Origin: Hyphomicrobiales bacterium
Lineage (GTDB): Bacteria; Pseudomonadota; Alphaproteobacteria; Rhizobiales; Beijerinckiaceae
Direction: 5' to 3'
DNA: 57,978 bases
Assembly: GCA_027488155.1 (NCBI GenBank)
Contig: JAIYCE010000104.1
Location: forward strand, 1 to 57,978
Positions 24,836-34,469 of the stretch are shown here, one piece after another. Below the pieces are notes generated by a model. It ran no database searches. It was not told the DNA's origin and saw only the letters and a program-made list of their open reading frames with translations. Position 1 is the stretch's first letter. Every line of letters starts with the position of its first letter. A program made the position numbers and the translations under genes.

Positions 24836-26020
24836 TTAAGATGCTGCGCGCAGCCGCTTAAAGCCAGCGTCGAGGTCGGCCTGCAGATCCTCGAGTTCTT
24901 CAAAACCGATCTGGAAGCGCAGTGCTGGGCCGCCGGGGTTCCATTGAGTCGCGGTGCGGTAAGCGGCGCAATCGAAGGGGACCACAAGGCTTTCGAAACC
25001 GCCCCAAGAATATCCCATGCCGAAATAGCTAAGACCATCGAGCATCGCCGCCACAGCTTTTTGTGGCGCGGGGTGGAGAACCACTGAGAAGAGGCCGGAG
25101 GAACCAAGGAAATCGCGCTTCCAGATTGCGTGGCCCGGGCAGGACGGCAGGGCAGGGTGCAAAACGGTCTTCACCTCAGGCCGCGCCGCGAACCAATGCG
25201 CCATGGCAAGCGCCTGCTTCTCGGCCTCCTTTAGGCGCAGATGCATGGTCCTCAGCCCACGCAGCGCGAGGAACATGTCGTCTGGTCCTGCACACATCGC
25301 GAAGGCGTCATAGGTGGAGCGGAGCTTCTTCCATGCCCGCTCATTTGCCGAGACGATCCCGAGCAGTAGATCGGAGTGACCACCAAGATACTTTGTGCCG
25401 GCTTCAAGCGCGATGTCCACGCCGCGCTCATGTGGAGGAAAGAAAAACGGCGTCGCCCATGTGTTGTCCATGATGGTGAGCGCGTTGTGCTTGAGGGCAA
25501 CTGCCGCGATGGCTGGCACGTCCTGCACTTCGAAACTTTGCGAGCCGGGTGCTTCGGTAAACACCGCTGCCGTGTTGGGGCGGAACAGTTTTTCGATGTC
25601 GGCCCCGATCATAGGGTCGAAATAAGTGGTCTCGACGCCATAGCGCTTGAGAACCGTATCGCAGAAATGCCGCGTCGGCCGATAGACGCTGTCGGTGACG
25701 AGCAAATGGTCGCCCGCCTTGAGGGCTGCCATGAGAGACAGGGCAACAGCGGCGAGGCCCGAGCCGACCGCAACCGTTCCCTTGGCCCCGGCAATGTCGC
25801 TCCACGCCGCCTCGAGCGCCTCCGACGTTGGCGTTCCCTTTGTCGCATACACAAAGCGTGCATCGTCACGGTTGAGGAGTGCATCCATGGTCGGCGAAAG
25901 CACCGTGGACCCGCGATAAACCGGCGTGTTGACGAAGCCAAACTGCTCATTCGGGTGGCGGCCTGTATGGATGGACCGGGTCCGCGGGCCTGGTTTCCGG
26001 GTCGGGTTGTGCTCGCTCAT
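24836..26020 (-). CDS. metC: Cystathionine beta-lyase, PLP-dependent
   Basis: 394 residues of the Cys/Met metabolism PLP family (fold type I): TPVYRGSTVLSP near the start, RFVYATKGTPTSEALEAAW, GSGLAAVALSLMAAL, and the PLP-binding lysine in ALEAGTKYLGGHSD. The GMGYSWGGFESL segment is typical of MetC rather than cystathionine gamma-synthase. It cleaves cystathionine to homocysteine, ammonia and pyruvate in the cytoplasm. ATG 26020 gives the usual N-terminus; the open frame reaches 26125 but without homologous sequence. Monocistronic, divergent from the first aapJ gene. Confidence 0.9.
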   Translation of the reverse strand: MSEHNPTRKPGPRTRSIHTGRHPNEQFGFVNTPVYRGSTVLSPTMDALLNRDDARFVYATKGTPTSEALEAAWSDIAGAKGTVAVGSGLAAVALSLMAALKAGDHLLVTDSVYRPTRHFCDTVLKRYGVETTYFDPMIGADIEKLFRPNTAAVFTEAPGSQSFEVQDVPAIAAVALKHNALTIMDNTWATPFFFPPHERGVDIALEAGTKYLGGHSDLLLGIVSANERAWKKLRSTYDAFAMCAGPDDMFLALRGLRTMHLRLKEAEKQALAMAHWFAARPEVKTVLHPALPSCPGHAIWKRDFLGSSGLFSVVLHPAPQKAVAAMLDGLSYFGMGYSWGGFESLVVPFDCAAYRTATQWNPGGPALRFQIGFEELEDLQADLDAGFKRLRAAS

Positions 26021-26223
26021 AGAATTCAACTGTCCAAATGGTGGGATTACGGTGTCAATAGGGCTAAGGTTCGGGATATCCGTCAAGTGCGGCCATGTTT
26101 GCACCTGCGGGGCCTTGACCATCATCCAATAGTCGCAGGATGATCAGAACCATGACCGGGTGGCTCCAACAGGAGTGCCACGCCTTTCGAGGTTCGGACC
26201 GGTTTCAATGTGGGAGATACTGA

Positions 26224-27240
26224 ATGAAAAAGACGATTGTATCGATTGCGCTCGGCGCGGCCGCCATGTTTGCGGCTTCGGCTGTATCAGCACAGACGCT
26301 CAACAATGTGAAGAACAAGGGCCAGCTCACCTGCGGCTCGAATACGGGCCTCGCCGGTTTCGGCGCGCCGGACGATAAGGGTGTCTGGAAGGGTCTCGAC
26401 GTCGACGTGTGCCGTGCTATTGCGGCCGCGATCTTCAACGATGCCACGAAAGTGAAGTTTGTCCCGCTCTCCTCGAAGGATCGCTTCACGGCGCTGCAAT
26501 CGGGTGAAGTTGACGTGCTCGTCCGCAACTCGACATGGACGATGTCGCGCGACACCTCGCTCGGTCTCAACTTCACGGGCGTCAACTATTATGACGGTCA
26601 GGGCTTCATGGTTCGCAAGAAGCTCGGCGTCTCCTCGGCGCTTGAGTTGAACGGTGCTTCTGTCTGCACGCAGCAGGGCACGACGACGGAATTGAACCTC
26701 GCCGACTTCTTCCGCGCCAACAAGCTGAAGTACGAAGTCGTCGCTTTCGCAACCTCGGACGAAACCATCAAGGCCTATGACGCCGGCCGTTGCGACGCTT
26801 TCACGACCGACGCTTCGGGCCTCTATGCAGAACGCCTGAAGCTGACGAACCCGAACGACCACATCATTCTGCCGGAAATCATCTCGAAGGAGCCGCTGGG
26901 TCCGGTCGTCCGTCATGGTGACGACCAGTGGTTTGATCTGGTGAAGTGGACGCTCTATGCCATGGTTAATGCCGAAGAACTCGGCGTGACCCAGGCCAAT
27001 CTCGATCAGATGCTCAAGTCGGACAACCCGGAGATCAAGCGTCTCCTGGGCACCGAAGGTAAGTTTGGTGAAATGCTCGGTCTCAGCAATGACTGGGTCG
27101 TGCGCATCGTCAAGCAGGTCGGCAATTACGGCGAAAGCTTTGAGCGTAACGTCGGCGAGTCCTCGCCGCTGAAGATCAAGCGCGGCCTGAACGCGCTCTG
27201 GTCGAAGGGTGGTCTGCAATACGCACCGCCGATCCGCTAA
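26224..27240 (+). CDS. aapJ: General L-amino acid ABC transporter substrate-binding protein (copy 1)
   Basis: 338 residues. A Sec signal peptide (MKKTIVSIALGAAAMFAASAV, cleaved after SAQ) precedes a periplasmic binding domain of the AapJ/BztA type: GFGAPDDKGVWKGLDVD, SSKDRFTALQSGEVDVLVRN, WTMSRDTSLGLNF and the closing SKGGLQYAPPIR. It would deliver a broad range of polar and acidic amino acids to AapQMP. A strong terminator follows, and then a very similar second aapJ that directly precedes the permease genes. The copy order suggests a tandem duplication. Confidence 0.93.
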   Translation: MKKTIVSIALGAAAMFAASAVSAQTLNNVKNKGQLTCGSNTGLAGFGAPDDKGVWKGLDVDVCRAIAAAIFNDATKVKFVPLSSKDRFTALQSGEVDVLVRNSTWTMSRDTSLGLNFTGVNYYDGQGFMVRKKLGVSSALELNGASVCTQQGTTTELNLADFFRANKLKYEVVAFATSDETIKAYDAGRCDAFTTDASGLYAERLKLTNPNDHIILPEIISKEPLGPVVRHGDDQWFDLVKWTLYAMVNAEELGVTQANLDQMLKSDNPEIKRLLGTEGKFGEMLGLSNDWVVRIVKQVGNYGESFERNVGESSPLKIKRGLNALWSKGGLQYAPPIR

Positions 27241-27250
27241 GGATCCTTTG

Positions 27251-27278
27251 ACGGACCGGCCTAGTGCCGGTCCGTTTT
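27251..27278 (+). terminator. Intrinsic terminator after first aapJ
   Basis: A perfect ten-base-pair stem (ACGGACCGGC 27251-27260 / GCCGGTCCGT 27266-27275), loop CTAGT, followed by TTTT. It separates the first aapJ from the second, so the two binding proteins are probably expressed independently. Confidence 0.88.
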
Positions 27279-27407
27279 CTTTGAGATGCTGTGGTAACTA
27301 AGCATAAATTTTGCTTTGTACTGGACGTCTCTGTGGTTTGACTAGAAAATGTCTACAGACGCGGCAAACGCGTTGCGGAATGTTCCGCAAACTTCGAGGG
27401 GAAAGTC

Positions 27408-28430
27408 ATGAAGTCCATTTTCAAAGCAGCGGCGCTCGGTGTGGCTGCGCTGGGCCTAACGATCGGCGCAGCATCGGCACAAGGCGTGTTGCAAAAGGTC
27501 AAGGAACGCGGCCAGCTGATCTGCGGCACGGGTCTTGGCATTGCGGGCTTCGGTATGCCCGATGAAAAGGGTGTCTGGAAGGGATTGGATATCGATTATT
27601 GCCGTGCCATTGCAGCGGCGATTCTCAACGATCCGATGAAGGTGAAGACCGTCTCGCTCACAGCGAAAGATCGGTTCACCGCGCTGCAATCGGGTGAAAT
27701 CGACGTGCTTGTCCGCACAACGACGTGGACGATGTCGCGCGACACGTCGCTCGGCCTGAACTTCGCGGGCATCAATTACTATGATGGCCAAGGTTTCATG
27801 GTCCGCAAGTCGATGAACATCAAATCGGCACTCGAGCTCAATGGCGCGTCGGTTTGCACGCAACAGGGCACAACGACGGAACTCAACCTCGCTGACTATT
27901 TCCGCGCCAACAAGATGAAGTACGAAGTCGTGGCCTTCGTCACGAACGACGAAACGATTAAGGCCTATGAATCGGGTCGCTGCGACGTGTTCACGACTGA
28001 CTCATCGGGCCTGTTCGCTGAACGCCTTAAGTTTTCGAAGCCGGGCGATCATATGATTTTGCCGGAAATCATCTCGAAAGAGCCGCTGGCCGCTTCGGTT
28101 CGCCATGGCGATGACCAATGGTTTGACGTCGTGAAGTGGGTGCATTACGCGATGCTGAACGCGGAAGAACTTGGTGTGAGCCAGTCTAACGTGGATCAGA
28201 TGCTCAAGTCGGATAATCCTGAGGTGAAGCGCCTTCTCGGCACTGAAGGTAAGTTCGGCGAGATGATCGGTCTGCCGAATGATTGGGTCGTGCGGATTGT
28301 CAAGAATGTCGGCAATTACGGCGAAGTCTTCGAGCGTAATGTCGGTTCGGGCTCGCTGCTTAAGATTGAGCGCGGCAAGAACAATCTTTGGACGAAGGGC
28401 GGTCTCCAATACGCCCCGCCGATCCGCTGA
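27408..28430 (+). CDS. aapJ: General L-amino acid ABC transporter substrate-binding protein (copy 2)
   Basis: 340 residues and a close paralogue of the preceding protein: the same signal-peptide type (cleavage after SAQ), GFGMPDEKGVWKGLDID, AKDRFTALQSGEIDVLVRT, TWTMSRDTSLGLNF and TKGGLQYAPPIR. Differences cluster near the ligand-binding region early in the chain and in surface loops, so ligand preference may differ between copies. GAGGGGAAAG lies before ATG 27408. The gap before it (27279-27407) gives room for its own promoter. A hairpin without a U tract separates it from aapQ, giving the usual arrangement of abundant binding protein and scarcer membrane components. Confidence 0.93.
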   Translation: MKSIFKAAALGVAALGLTIGAASAQGVLQKVKERGQLICGTGLGIAGFGMPDEKGVWKGLDIDYCRAIAAAILNDPMKVKTVSLTAKDRFTALQSGEIDVLVRTTTWTMSRDTSLGLNFAGINYYDGQGFMVRKSMNIKSALELNGASVCTQQGTTTELNLADYFRANKMKYEVVAFVTNDETIKAYESGRCDVFTTDSSGLFAERLKFSKPGDHMILPEIISKEPLAASVRHGDDQWFDVVKWVHYAMLNAEELGVSQSNVDQMLKSDNPEVKRLLGTEGKFGEMIGLPNDWVVRIVKNVGNYGEVFERNVGSGSLLKIERGKNNLWTKGGLQYAPPIR

Positions 28431-28440
28431 GGATCAAAAC

Positions 28441-28469
28441 AGGCATCCCGGCCATAAACCGGGATGCCT
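28441..28469 (+). promoter_or_regulatory. Intercistronic hairpin between aapJ copy 2 and aapQ
   Basis: A perfect eleven-base-pair stem (AGGCATCCCGG / CCGGGATGCCT) with loop CCATAAA. No run of T follows, so it is more likely a partial terminator or 3' stabiliser for the binding-protein message than a full terminator. Confidence 0.75.
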
Positions 28470-28567
28470 CGTCTCTGTGCATAGGCTAGAGTAAAAAGGT
28501 CCGGGCGCTCGCGCCCGTTCATGACTTTATGCAGGCCGCATTTCTTCGGCTGCATCTCGGAGGTTGG

Positions 28568-29761
28568 ATGACGACTGAAGCCGCAGACAAGGGCGCTCCG
28601 CGCGTCTCGCCACTCTACGATCCGAAGGTTCGTGGCATAGCCTATCAGGTGGTGTTGGCACTGATCATCCTGTTCGTCGTCTATGAGGCGACAACGAATG
28701 CCATTGAGAATCTGCGCGCCGCAAAGATTGCGTCAGGCTTTGGCTTCTGGTCGGTTGAGGCCGGTTTTGACATCAACCAAAAGCTCATCCCCTTTTCCTC
28801 GACGGGTGGCTCGACCTATGGCGATGCCTTCCTCGTAGGTCTTCTCAATACACTGCTTGTTGCATTTATCGGGATCATCCTCGCGACGATCCTCGGTTTC
28901 GTGATTGGTATTGCGCGTCTTTCGAATAATTGGATCATCGCGAAATTGTCGATGGTTTATGTTGAAGTCATTCGAAACACGCCGCTGCTGTTGCAATTGC
29001 TGTTCTGGTACAATGCAGTATTGAAGCCGCTGCCCGATCCGCGCAATTCGCTGTCCTTGTTCGGAGCCATCTTCCTCAACAATCGCGGCGTCGTGATGCC
29101 AAGTCCGGTTCCCGGACCGAATTTCGATTGGACATGGATAGCCTCTCTCGTGGCTATCGCGATTTGGATTGGTTTGTCCTATTTCGCGCGCAAGCAACAG
29201 GCAGCAACCGGCAAGCGTTTCCCGGCCAATCTCATCGGCTTTGGCCTATTCATCATCTTGCCGCTGATCGCCTATTGGGCCGCGGGAAGCCCGTTATCCT
29301 TTGAATATCCCAAGCAGAGCCGCTTCAACTTAACCGGCGGAATGCAGATCTATCCGGAGTTCGTAGCGCTGCTGGTTGGCCTCACGATCTATACGGCAGG
29401 CTTCATCGCCGAGAACGTGCGCGCAGGTATCCTCGCCGTGTCGAAGGGGCAAAGCGAGGCGGCCCATGCGCTGGGCCTGTCGAATGGGCAGACACTACGG
29501 CTCATCGTTGTACCGCAGGCGATGCGCGTCATCATTCCGCCGTTGACCAGTCAATATCTCAACTTAACGAAGAACTCATCGCTCGCCGTTGCCATCGGTT
29601 ATCCTGATCTCGTGCAGGTCTTCACCGGTACCGTACTCAATCAGACGGGGCAGGCGGTCGAGGTGATTGCGATCACCATGCTGGTCTATTTGACGATCAG
29701 TCTGACGACATCGTTCTTCATGAATATCTACAACAGCCGCATGGCATTGGTGGAGCGCTAA
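28568..29761 (+). CDS. aapQ: General L-amino acid ABC transporter permease AapQ
   Basis: 397 residues with about eight membrane helices. It has the large insertion typical of AapQ/BztB (FNLTGGMQIYPEFVALLVGL) and the amino-acid permease motif IAENVRAGILAVSKGQSEAA followed by ALGLSNGQT and VPQAMRVIIPPLTSQYL. GGAGG four bases before ATG 28568 fixes the start. It forms a membrane heterodimer with AapM and imports amino acids with ATP supplied by AapP. The stop is followed by the aapM ATG after three bases. Confidence 0.95.
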   Translation: MTTEAADKGAPRVSPLYDPKVRGIAYQVVLALIILFVVYEATTNAIENLRAAKIASGFGFWSVEAGFDINQKLIPFSSTGGSTYGDAFLVGLLNTLLVAFIGIILATILGFVIGIARLSNNWIIAKLSMVYVEVIRNTPLLLQLLFWYNAVLKPLPDPRNSLSLFGAIFLNNRGVVMPSPVPGPNFDWTWIASLVAIAIWIGLSYFARKQQAATGKRFPANLIGFGLFIILPLIAYWAAGSPLSFEYPKQSRFNLTGGMQIYPEFVALLVGLTIYTAGFIAENVRAGILAVSKGQSEAAHALGLSNGQTLRLIVVPQAMRVIIPPLTSQYLNLTKNSSLAVAIGYPDLVQVFTGTVLNQTGQAVEVIAITMLVYLTISLTTSFFMNIYNSRMALVER

Positions 29762-29764
29762 GCC

Positions 29765-30934
29765 ATGACGATCGGTGATAATGTAACGCCCATGGATGCA
29801 AGCGGAGCCTATCTTGGCAGCGGCGACTTACCTCAGCGCAAGCCGCCGGTGACATCGCGCGGACTTGTCGCTTGGGTTCGCGACAATCTGTTCTCCTCGA
29901 TCCCAAACACGATCATGACCCTGCTGGGTTTCTGGATTTTGTGGGAGATCACACCGCCCATACTGGATTTCCTGATCTTCGATGCGGTCTGGGAAGGGTC
30001 GGGGCGCGATGCGTGTCTCGAATCTGTCCGCAATGCTCCTGTTGGCGCTTGTTGGGCCTTTGTGAAGGTCCGTCTCGGCTATTTCTTTTACGGCCAATAC
30101 CCGATCGATGAGCGCTGGCGTGTCGATACTGTCTGGGCGATGGGTGCCATTGGCGTCGTCTGGCTTTTGTGGCCACGCGTTCCGTATAAAAATTGGGGTT
30201 CGCTTTATTTCTTCCTGATTTTTCCGGTTGTCGCATTCTTTCTGCTCGTCGGAACGCCGGCGTTCAATCTCCAGAAAGTGCCGACAAATCTCTGGGGCGG
30301 CGTGCTGGTCACCCTCGTGATCTCGACGGTCGGCATCGTTTTCTCATTGCCGCTCGGCGTGTTACTCGCTTTGGGCCGCCGCTCGAAGCTGCCGCTTGTC
30401 CGTTTGTTTTCCGTCATCTTCATCGAATTTGTGCGCGGTGTACCGCTCATTACGGTGCTGTTTATGGCGAATGTGATGCTGCCACTGTTTTTGCCGGATG
30501 GCTGGCGGCCCGATTCGCTGATCCGCGTTCTTGTCGGCATCGCGCTCTTTGCATCTGCCTATATGGCTGAGATCGTGCGCGGCGGTTTGCAAGCGATAGG
30601 CCGCGGCCAATATGAAGGCGCTCAATCGCTCGGTCTTGGTTATTGGCAGATGATGGTTCTCATCATCCTGCCGCAAGCGCTGAAGATCGTGATCCCGAAC
30701 ATCGTCAACACTTTCATCGGTCTGTTCAAGGACACGACATTGGTGTCGATCGTCGGCATCTTCGATTTCCTGAAGACGATCGAAGCAAGCTTCGTCGATC
30801 CACGTTGGGCAACGCCCGTCACACGTGCGACCGGCTATGCTTTCGCAGCGATCTTCTACTTCATTTTCTGCTGGGGCATGTCCCAGTACTCCCAGTGGAT
30901 GGAGCGCAAGCTCGCCACGGGCCACAAACGTTGA
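29765..30934 (+). CDS. aapM: General L-amino acid ABC transporter permease AapM
   Basis: 389 residues with a hydrophilic N-terminus and about eight membrane helices. The coupling region reads [20 protein letters not shown], then [20 protein letters not shown], and [18 protein letters not shown] near the end is typical of polar amino acid permeases. It is the partner of AapQ, with the gene three bases downstream of aapQ and 17 bases upstream of aapP. Confidence 0.95.
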   Translation: MTIGDNVTPMDASGAYLGSGDLPQRKPPVTSRGLVAWVRDNLFSSIPNTIMTLLGFWILWEITPPILDFLIFDAVWEGSGRDACLESVRNAPVGACWAFVKVRLGYFFYGQYPIDERWRVDTVWAMGAIGVVWLLWPRVPYKNWGSLYFFLIFPVVAFFLLVGTPAFNLQKVPTNLWGGVLVTLVISTVGIVFSLPLGVLLALGRRSKLPLVRLFSVIFIEFVRGVPLITVLFMANVMLPLFLPDGWRPDSLIRVLVGIALFASAYMAEIVRGGLQAIGRGQYEGAQSLGLGYWQMMVLIILPQALKIVIPNIVNTFIGLFKDTTLVSIVGIFDFLKTIEASFVDPRWATPVTRATGYAFAAIFYFIFCWGMSQYSQWMERKLATGHKR

Positions 30935-30951
30935 CGGCGAGGAAAAGAGCA

Positions 30952-31731
<780 letters not shown>

Positions 31732-31755
31732 TTGGCGCGTTGCCGTTGCCAACCA

Positions 31756-31787
31756 AAAAGCGCGCCCGAGTGGCGCGCTTTTCTTTT
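31756..31787 (+). terminator. Intrinsic terminator of the aap operon
   Basis: An eleven-base-pair stem (AAAAGCGCGCC 31756-31766 / GGCGCGCTTTT 31772-31782) with loop CGAGT and a following CTTTTT. The flanking A and T runs make it potentially active for the convergent sulfurtransferase gene as well. Confidence 0.9.
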
Positions 31788-31805
31788 TCATGAATGGTGA
31801 GGGGA

Positions 31806-32645
31806 TTAACCCTTCGCAACATCGCAATCGTCGCGTCCGCCCCATTCCGCCCATGAGCCATCATAGAGTGCCTTAATGTTGCGGCCGGTGCTTTCCAGTG
31901 CGAGTGCCAAGATCGCCGCCGTCACGCCCGAACCGCAACTCGTGACGATGGGCTTGTCGAGATCGACGCCCGCATTCTTAAAAATGGTTTCGATTTCGGC
32001 TGCGGGTTTGAGAACACCATCTGTGGAAACGAGACCGGCAGGCACGTTTTTCGCGCCCGGCATGTGGCCGGATTTCAGCCCCGGTCGCGGCTCGGGTGCG
32101 TCACCCTTGAAGCGATCGGCAGGGCGTGCATCGACGATCTGCCCCTTGTTACCGGCCAGGTAAGATTTCACATCGCCTAGTGAAGCCACTGCGCCATGAT
32201 CGAGCCGCGCGGTGAAATTCGTCGGACGGCGCGTCGTCTTTTCATCCGTCCAGGGTCGATTCTCGGCCTTCCAACGCGGCGCACCGCCTTCGAGGATAAC
32301 AACATCGCGCGCGCCCATTGTGCGGAACGTCCACCAGATGCGCGGCGCCGAGAAAAGTCCAAGCCCGTCATAAATCACGATACGGGCGCCATCGCCGATA
32401 CCGAGTTTGCTCATTTCAGCCGAAAACACCTGTGGCGCTGGCAGCATATGGGGTAGGCCACTTGCCGTGTCGGCGATGGCATCAATGTCAAAAAAGACGG
32501 CACCGGGAATGTGGCCCGCTTCATATTCGGCGCGCGGATTGCGGTTGAGATGGGGCAGATACCAGGACGCATCAACAACAACGACATCCGGCGCGGTGAG
32601 GTGGTCTTCGAGCCATTGGCCCGATACGAAATTCGGGTTCGACAT
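31806..32645 (-). CDS. sseA: 3-mercaptopyruvate / thiosulfate sulfurtransferase (SseA-like)
   Basis: 279 residues with two rhodanese domains. The N-terminal, inactive domain has VVVDASWYLP and EYEAGHIPGAVFFD; the C-terminal domain has IVDARPADRFKG and the active-site loop CGSGVTA, whose sequence favours mercaptopyruvate over thiosulfate. The protein transfers sulfane sulfur to cyanide or thiol acceptors. ATG 32645 follows AGAGG at a good distance; ATG 32660 is less likely. Single gene with the aap terminator at its 3' side. Confidence 0.92.
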   Translation of the reverse strand: MSNPNFVSGQWLEDHLTAPDVVVVDASWYLPHLNRNPRAEYEAGHIPGAVFFDIDAIADTASGLPHMLPAPQVFSAEMSKLGIGDGARIVIYDGLGLFSAPRIWWTFRTMGARDVVILEGGAPRWKAENRPWTDEKTTRRPTNFTARLDHGAVASLGDVKSYLAGNKGQIVDARPADRFKGDAPEPRPGLKSGHMPGAKNVPAGLVSTDGVLKPAAEIETIFKNAGVDLDKPIVTSCGSGVTAAILALALESTGRNIKALYDGSWAEWGGRDDCDVAKG

Positions 32646-32744
32646 AGCATTTCCTCTCATTGAGCATCATCCTGCCAAGGGGGAACCGGTCGGCGGATCA
32701 AGATGATGGATTGTCAAAGCTCGGGAGCGATCTGATCGGTTGCT

Positions 32745-33458
32745 TTAGACGAGCGCGATACGGACGCGGCGGTTTTGTTTGCCTTTTTTCTCGATATTGG
32801 TCACGGCAACCGCGCCGATCTCGCGCGTGTTTTTCACATGCGTACCGCCGCAAGGTTGCAGGTCGAGCCCAACAATGTTGACGAGGCGTACGCGGCCCGT
32901 GCCCATCGGCGGCTTCACCGACATAGTCTTGACGAGGCTCGGATTGTTTTCGAGTTCTTCATCGGTGATCCATTGCTCGGTCACATCGGCGTTGTGGCCT
33001 ATGCGGCGCATCAGTTCATCCGTGATCGCGTCCTTTTCGAGCCCGCCATCGGGAATGTCGAAATCGAGACGACCTTCTCCGTCGCCAATAGCCCCACCGG
33101 TGACGGGGTAAGGAAGCACCGTTGTCAGGAGATGGAGTGCTGTATGGATGCGCATCCGCTTGAGACGGGTGTCCCAATCGATCCGGGCTGTCACCGTCTC
33201 GCCGACGGCGGGCAAGCCCGCGCCCTCGGCTGGAACATGCACAATCTCGGTCTTGTCGACGCCATACACGGTCGTGGCAATCGGGATTTCGGCACCGGCG
33301 GCGGTCACGAGAACACCGGCGTCGCCGGGCTGTCCGCCGCCTGTTGGATAGAAGATGGTGCGGTCTAGGATGATGCCGCCCCGCTCATTGATCCCGAGAA
33401 CTTTGGCCTCCGTCTCTTTGAGATAGGCATCGTCGCGAAAGAGGAGGGCGGTTGTCAT
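32745..33458 (-). CDS. Alanyl-tRNA editing protein (AlaX-like)
   Basis: 237 residues of the free-standing AlaRS editing-domain family. It begins with the glycine-rich motif TIFYPTGGGQPGD and has the zinc-binding pairs HTALHLL (H-x3-H) and CGGTH (C-x3-H). It hydrolyses Ser-tRNA(Ala), or Gly-tRNA(Ala), formed by mischarging. ATG 33458 is chosen because GGAG lies six bases upstream; further upstream in-frame ATGs lack this. The gene is divergent from the ChrR-like gene, with about 300 bases between. Confidence 0.92.
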   Translation of the reverse strand: MTTALLFRDDAYLKETEAKVLGINERGGIILDRTIFYPTGGGQPGDAGVLVTAAGAEIPIATTVYGVDKTEIVHVPAEGAGLPAVGETVTARIDWDTRLKRMRIHTALHLLTTVLPYPVTGGAIGDGEGRLDFDIPDGGLEKDAITDELMRRIGHNADVTEQWITDEELENNPSLVKTMSVKPPMGTGRVRLVNIVGLDLQPCGGTHVKNTREIGAVAVTNIEKKGKQNRRVRIALV

Positions 33459-33766
33459 CGAATGCTCCGGGGAGGCCATTACAGGTGCGGCGACGCTAAA
33501 GAAGGCCCTTCTGGCAGGCAAGCCGCATCAGCCGCCACGCACCGAATGGCAACAGGCACTTTCCAAAAAGGAGAGCGGGACCTGCGACTTGCGACAAACG
33601 GGCACGCCGCACCTCGTAAAACTACGGATGGTTCTCGGCGTTAAGCTCACAACAATGTGCATGTGCGAGAACTACCCAGAAGGGGTGATCCACATCGGAT
33701 TGTACCTCGTAATTGTGGGAAATCTTCTCGGCTCACCCGAGCCCTCTGACCGGACCGGACTACCTC
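33459..33766. other. Intergenic region carrying an ECF-type promoter
   Basis: 308 bases between the divergent AlaX and ChrR-like genes. No sigma-factor gene and no tRNA are present. Open frames here (for example from 33589) have no ribosome-binding site, and their composition does not look coding. The right-hand part holds the TGATCC-N18-TAATTG element annotated separately. Confidence 0.6.
33686..33715 (+). promoter_or_regulatory. Predicted ECF11 (RpoE/ChrR-type) promoter of the ChrR-like gene
   Basis: TGATCC at 33686-33691, exactly 18 bases, then TAATTG at 33710-33715. TGATCC with an 18-base spacer before a TA-rich -10 is, as I recall, the Rhodobacter sphaeroides sigma-E pattern. The predicted start of transcription near 33722 leaves about 45 bases before ATG 33767. 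An identical arrangement precedes the photolyase gene in the same locus, which makes chance less likely. Confidence 0.7.
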
Positions 33767-34420
33767 ATGCGCCTCGAAGACCAAGCGGCCCACCCAATCG
33801 ACGCCTTGATGGCGCAATATGCCTCAGGACAGCTGTCTCCGGCTTTGCACGGCCTTGTTGCCGCCCATCTGGCGATCAAGCCGGATAACCGGAACTTTGT
33901 TGGCGCGCTTGAGGAGCTCAATGCGAAGGAGTTGGACGGTACAGCGTCTGGCGTCATTCGCAATCGTGACAGCCGCCTTGCGGCCATTTTTGATGCTCCC
34001 TCGGGTTCGATCCGCACTCAGGTGGCGCAGGATGCCATTTTCCCTGCACCTTTGGCTGATTTCATCGGGCATCGGCTCGATAGCGTGCCGTGGCGCACGG
34101 TGTTGCCAGGCATTCGCGAATTTCATGTGCCGCACGGCGATAAGGCCGGTGGCGAAGCCTCGTTGCTCTGGATTAAGCCCGGGCGCATTATGCCGGCGCA
34201 TACGCATGATGGTGCCGAAGTGACGCTCGTGCTTAAGGGTGGCTTCTCGGATGCTTCCGGCCATTATCGCCGTGGCGACATTGCCTTCGCCGATTCGGAT
34301 GTAGACCATCGTCCTCGCGCCGATGAGGACGAGGATTGCATCTGCTTCGCCGTGACAGATGCGCCCTTGCGTCTGACAGGCCCCTTCGGTCGGATTGTTC
34401 AGCGCCTTTTCGGCCATTGA
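33767..34420 (+). CDS. chrR: ChrR-like anti-sigma/cupin protein with degenerate N-terminal zinc site
   Basis: 217 residues. The N-terminal part aligns to the ChrR anti-sigma domain (HPIDALMAQYASGQLSP, then VAAHLAIKPDNR). ChrR of R. sphaeroides binds zinc there by His-x24-His-x3-Cys-x2-Cys. Here His9 and His34 have the same spacing, but the two cysteine positions are Lys38 and Asn41. The C-terminal cupin site is intact: His145, His147, Glu151 and His181 match the spacing of the ChrR cupin ligands. ChrR holds sigma-E inactive and releases it on singlet oxygen. No sigma gene adjoins this one. It may have lost zinc dependence, bind a sigma encoded elsewhere, or be a cupin sensor only. The alternative TTG start at 33713 is weaker. 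An SDR gene follows after 49 bases. Confidence 0.8.
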   Translation: MRLEDQAAHPIDALMAQYASGQLSPALHGLVAAHLAIKPDNRNFVGALEELNAKELDGTASGVIRNRDSRLAAIFDAPSGSIRTQVAQDAIFPAPLADFIGHRLDSVPWRTVLPGIREFHVPHGDKAGGEASLLWIKPGRIMPAHTHDGAEVTLVLKGGFSDASGHYRRGDIAFADSDVDHRPRADEDEDCICFAVTDAPLRLTGPFGRIVQRLFGH

Positions 34421-34469
34421 TTACATCCATTTGAAGTGTCTCTGCGTAAACCCGTAAATGGAGTTTACG

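Noticed and set aside
25376-26143. 255-codon plus-strand open frame opposite metC
   Set aside because: It is antisense to conserved PLP-enzyme sequence and arises from GC-rich codon bias; no family resemblance.
26287-27219. 310-codon minus-strand open frame opposite the first aapJ
   Set aside because: It mirrors the codon structure of a strongly conserved gene, has no ribosome-binding site and no recognisable domain.
32695-32700. TGATCC upstream of the sulfurtransferase gene on the minus strand
   Set aside because: At 18 bases downstream the sequence is GGCAGG instead of TA-rich, so it does not match the ECF-type pattern.
33589-33888. Possible small gene in front of chrR (a candidate missing sigma factor)
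   Set aside because: The frame has no sigma-70 region 2 or 4 pattern, no ribosome-binding site and overlaps chrR in another frame.
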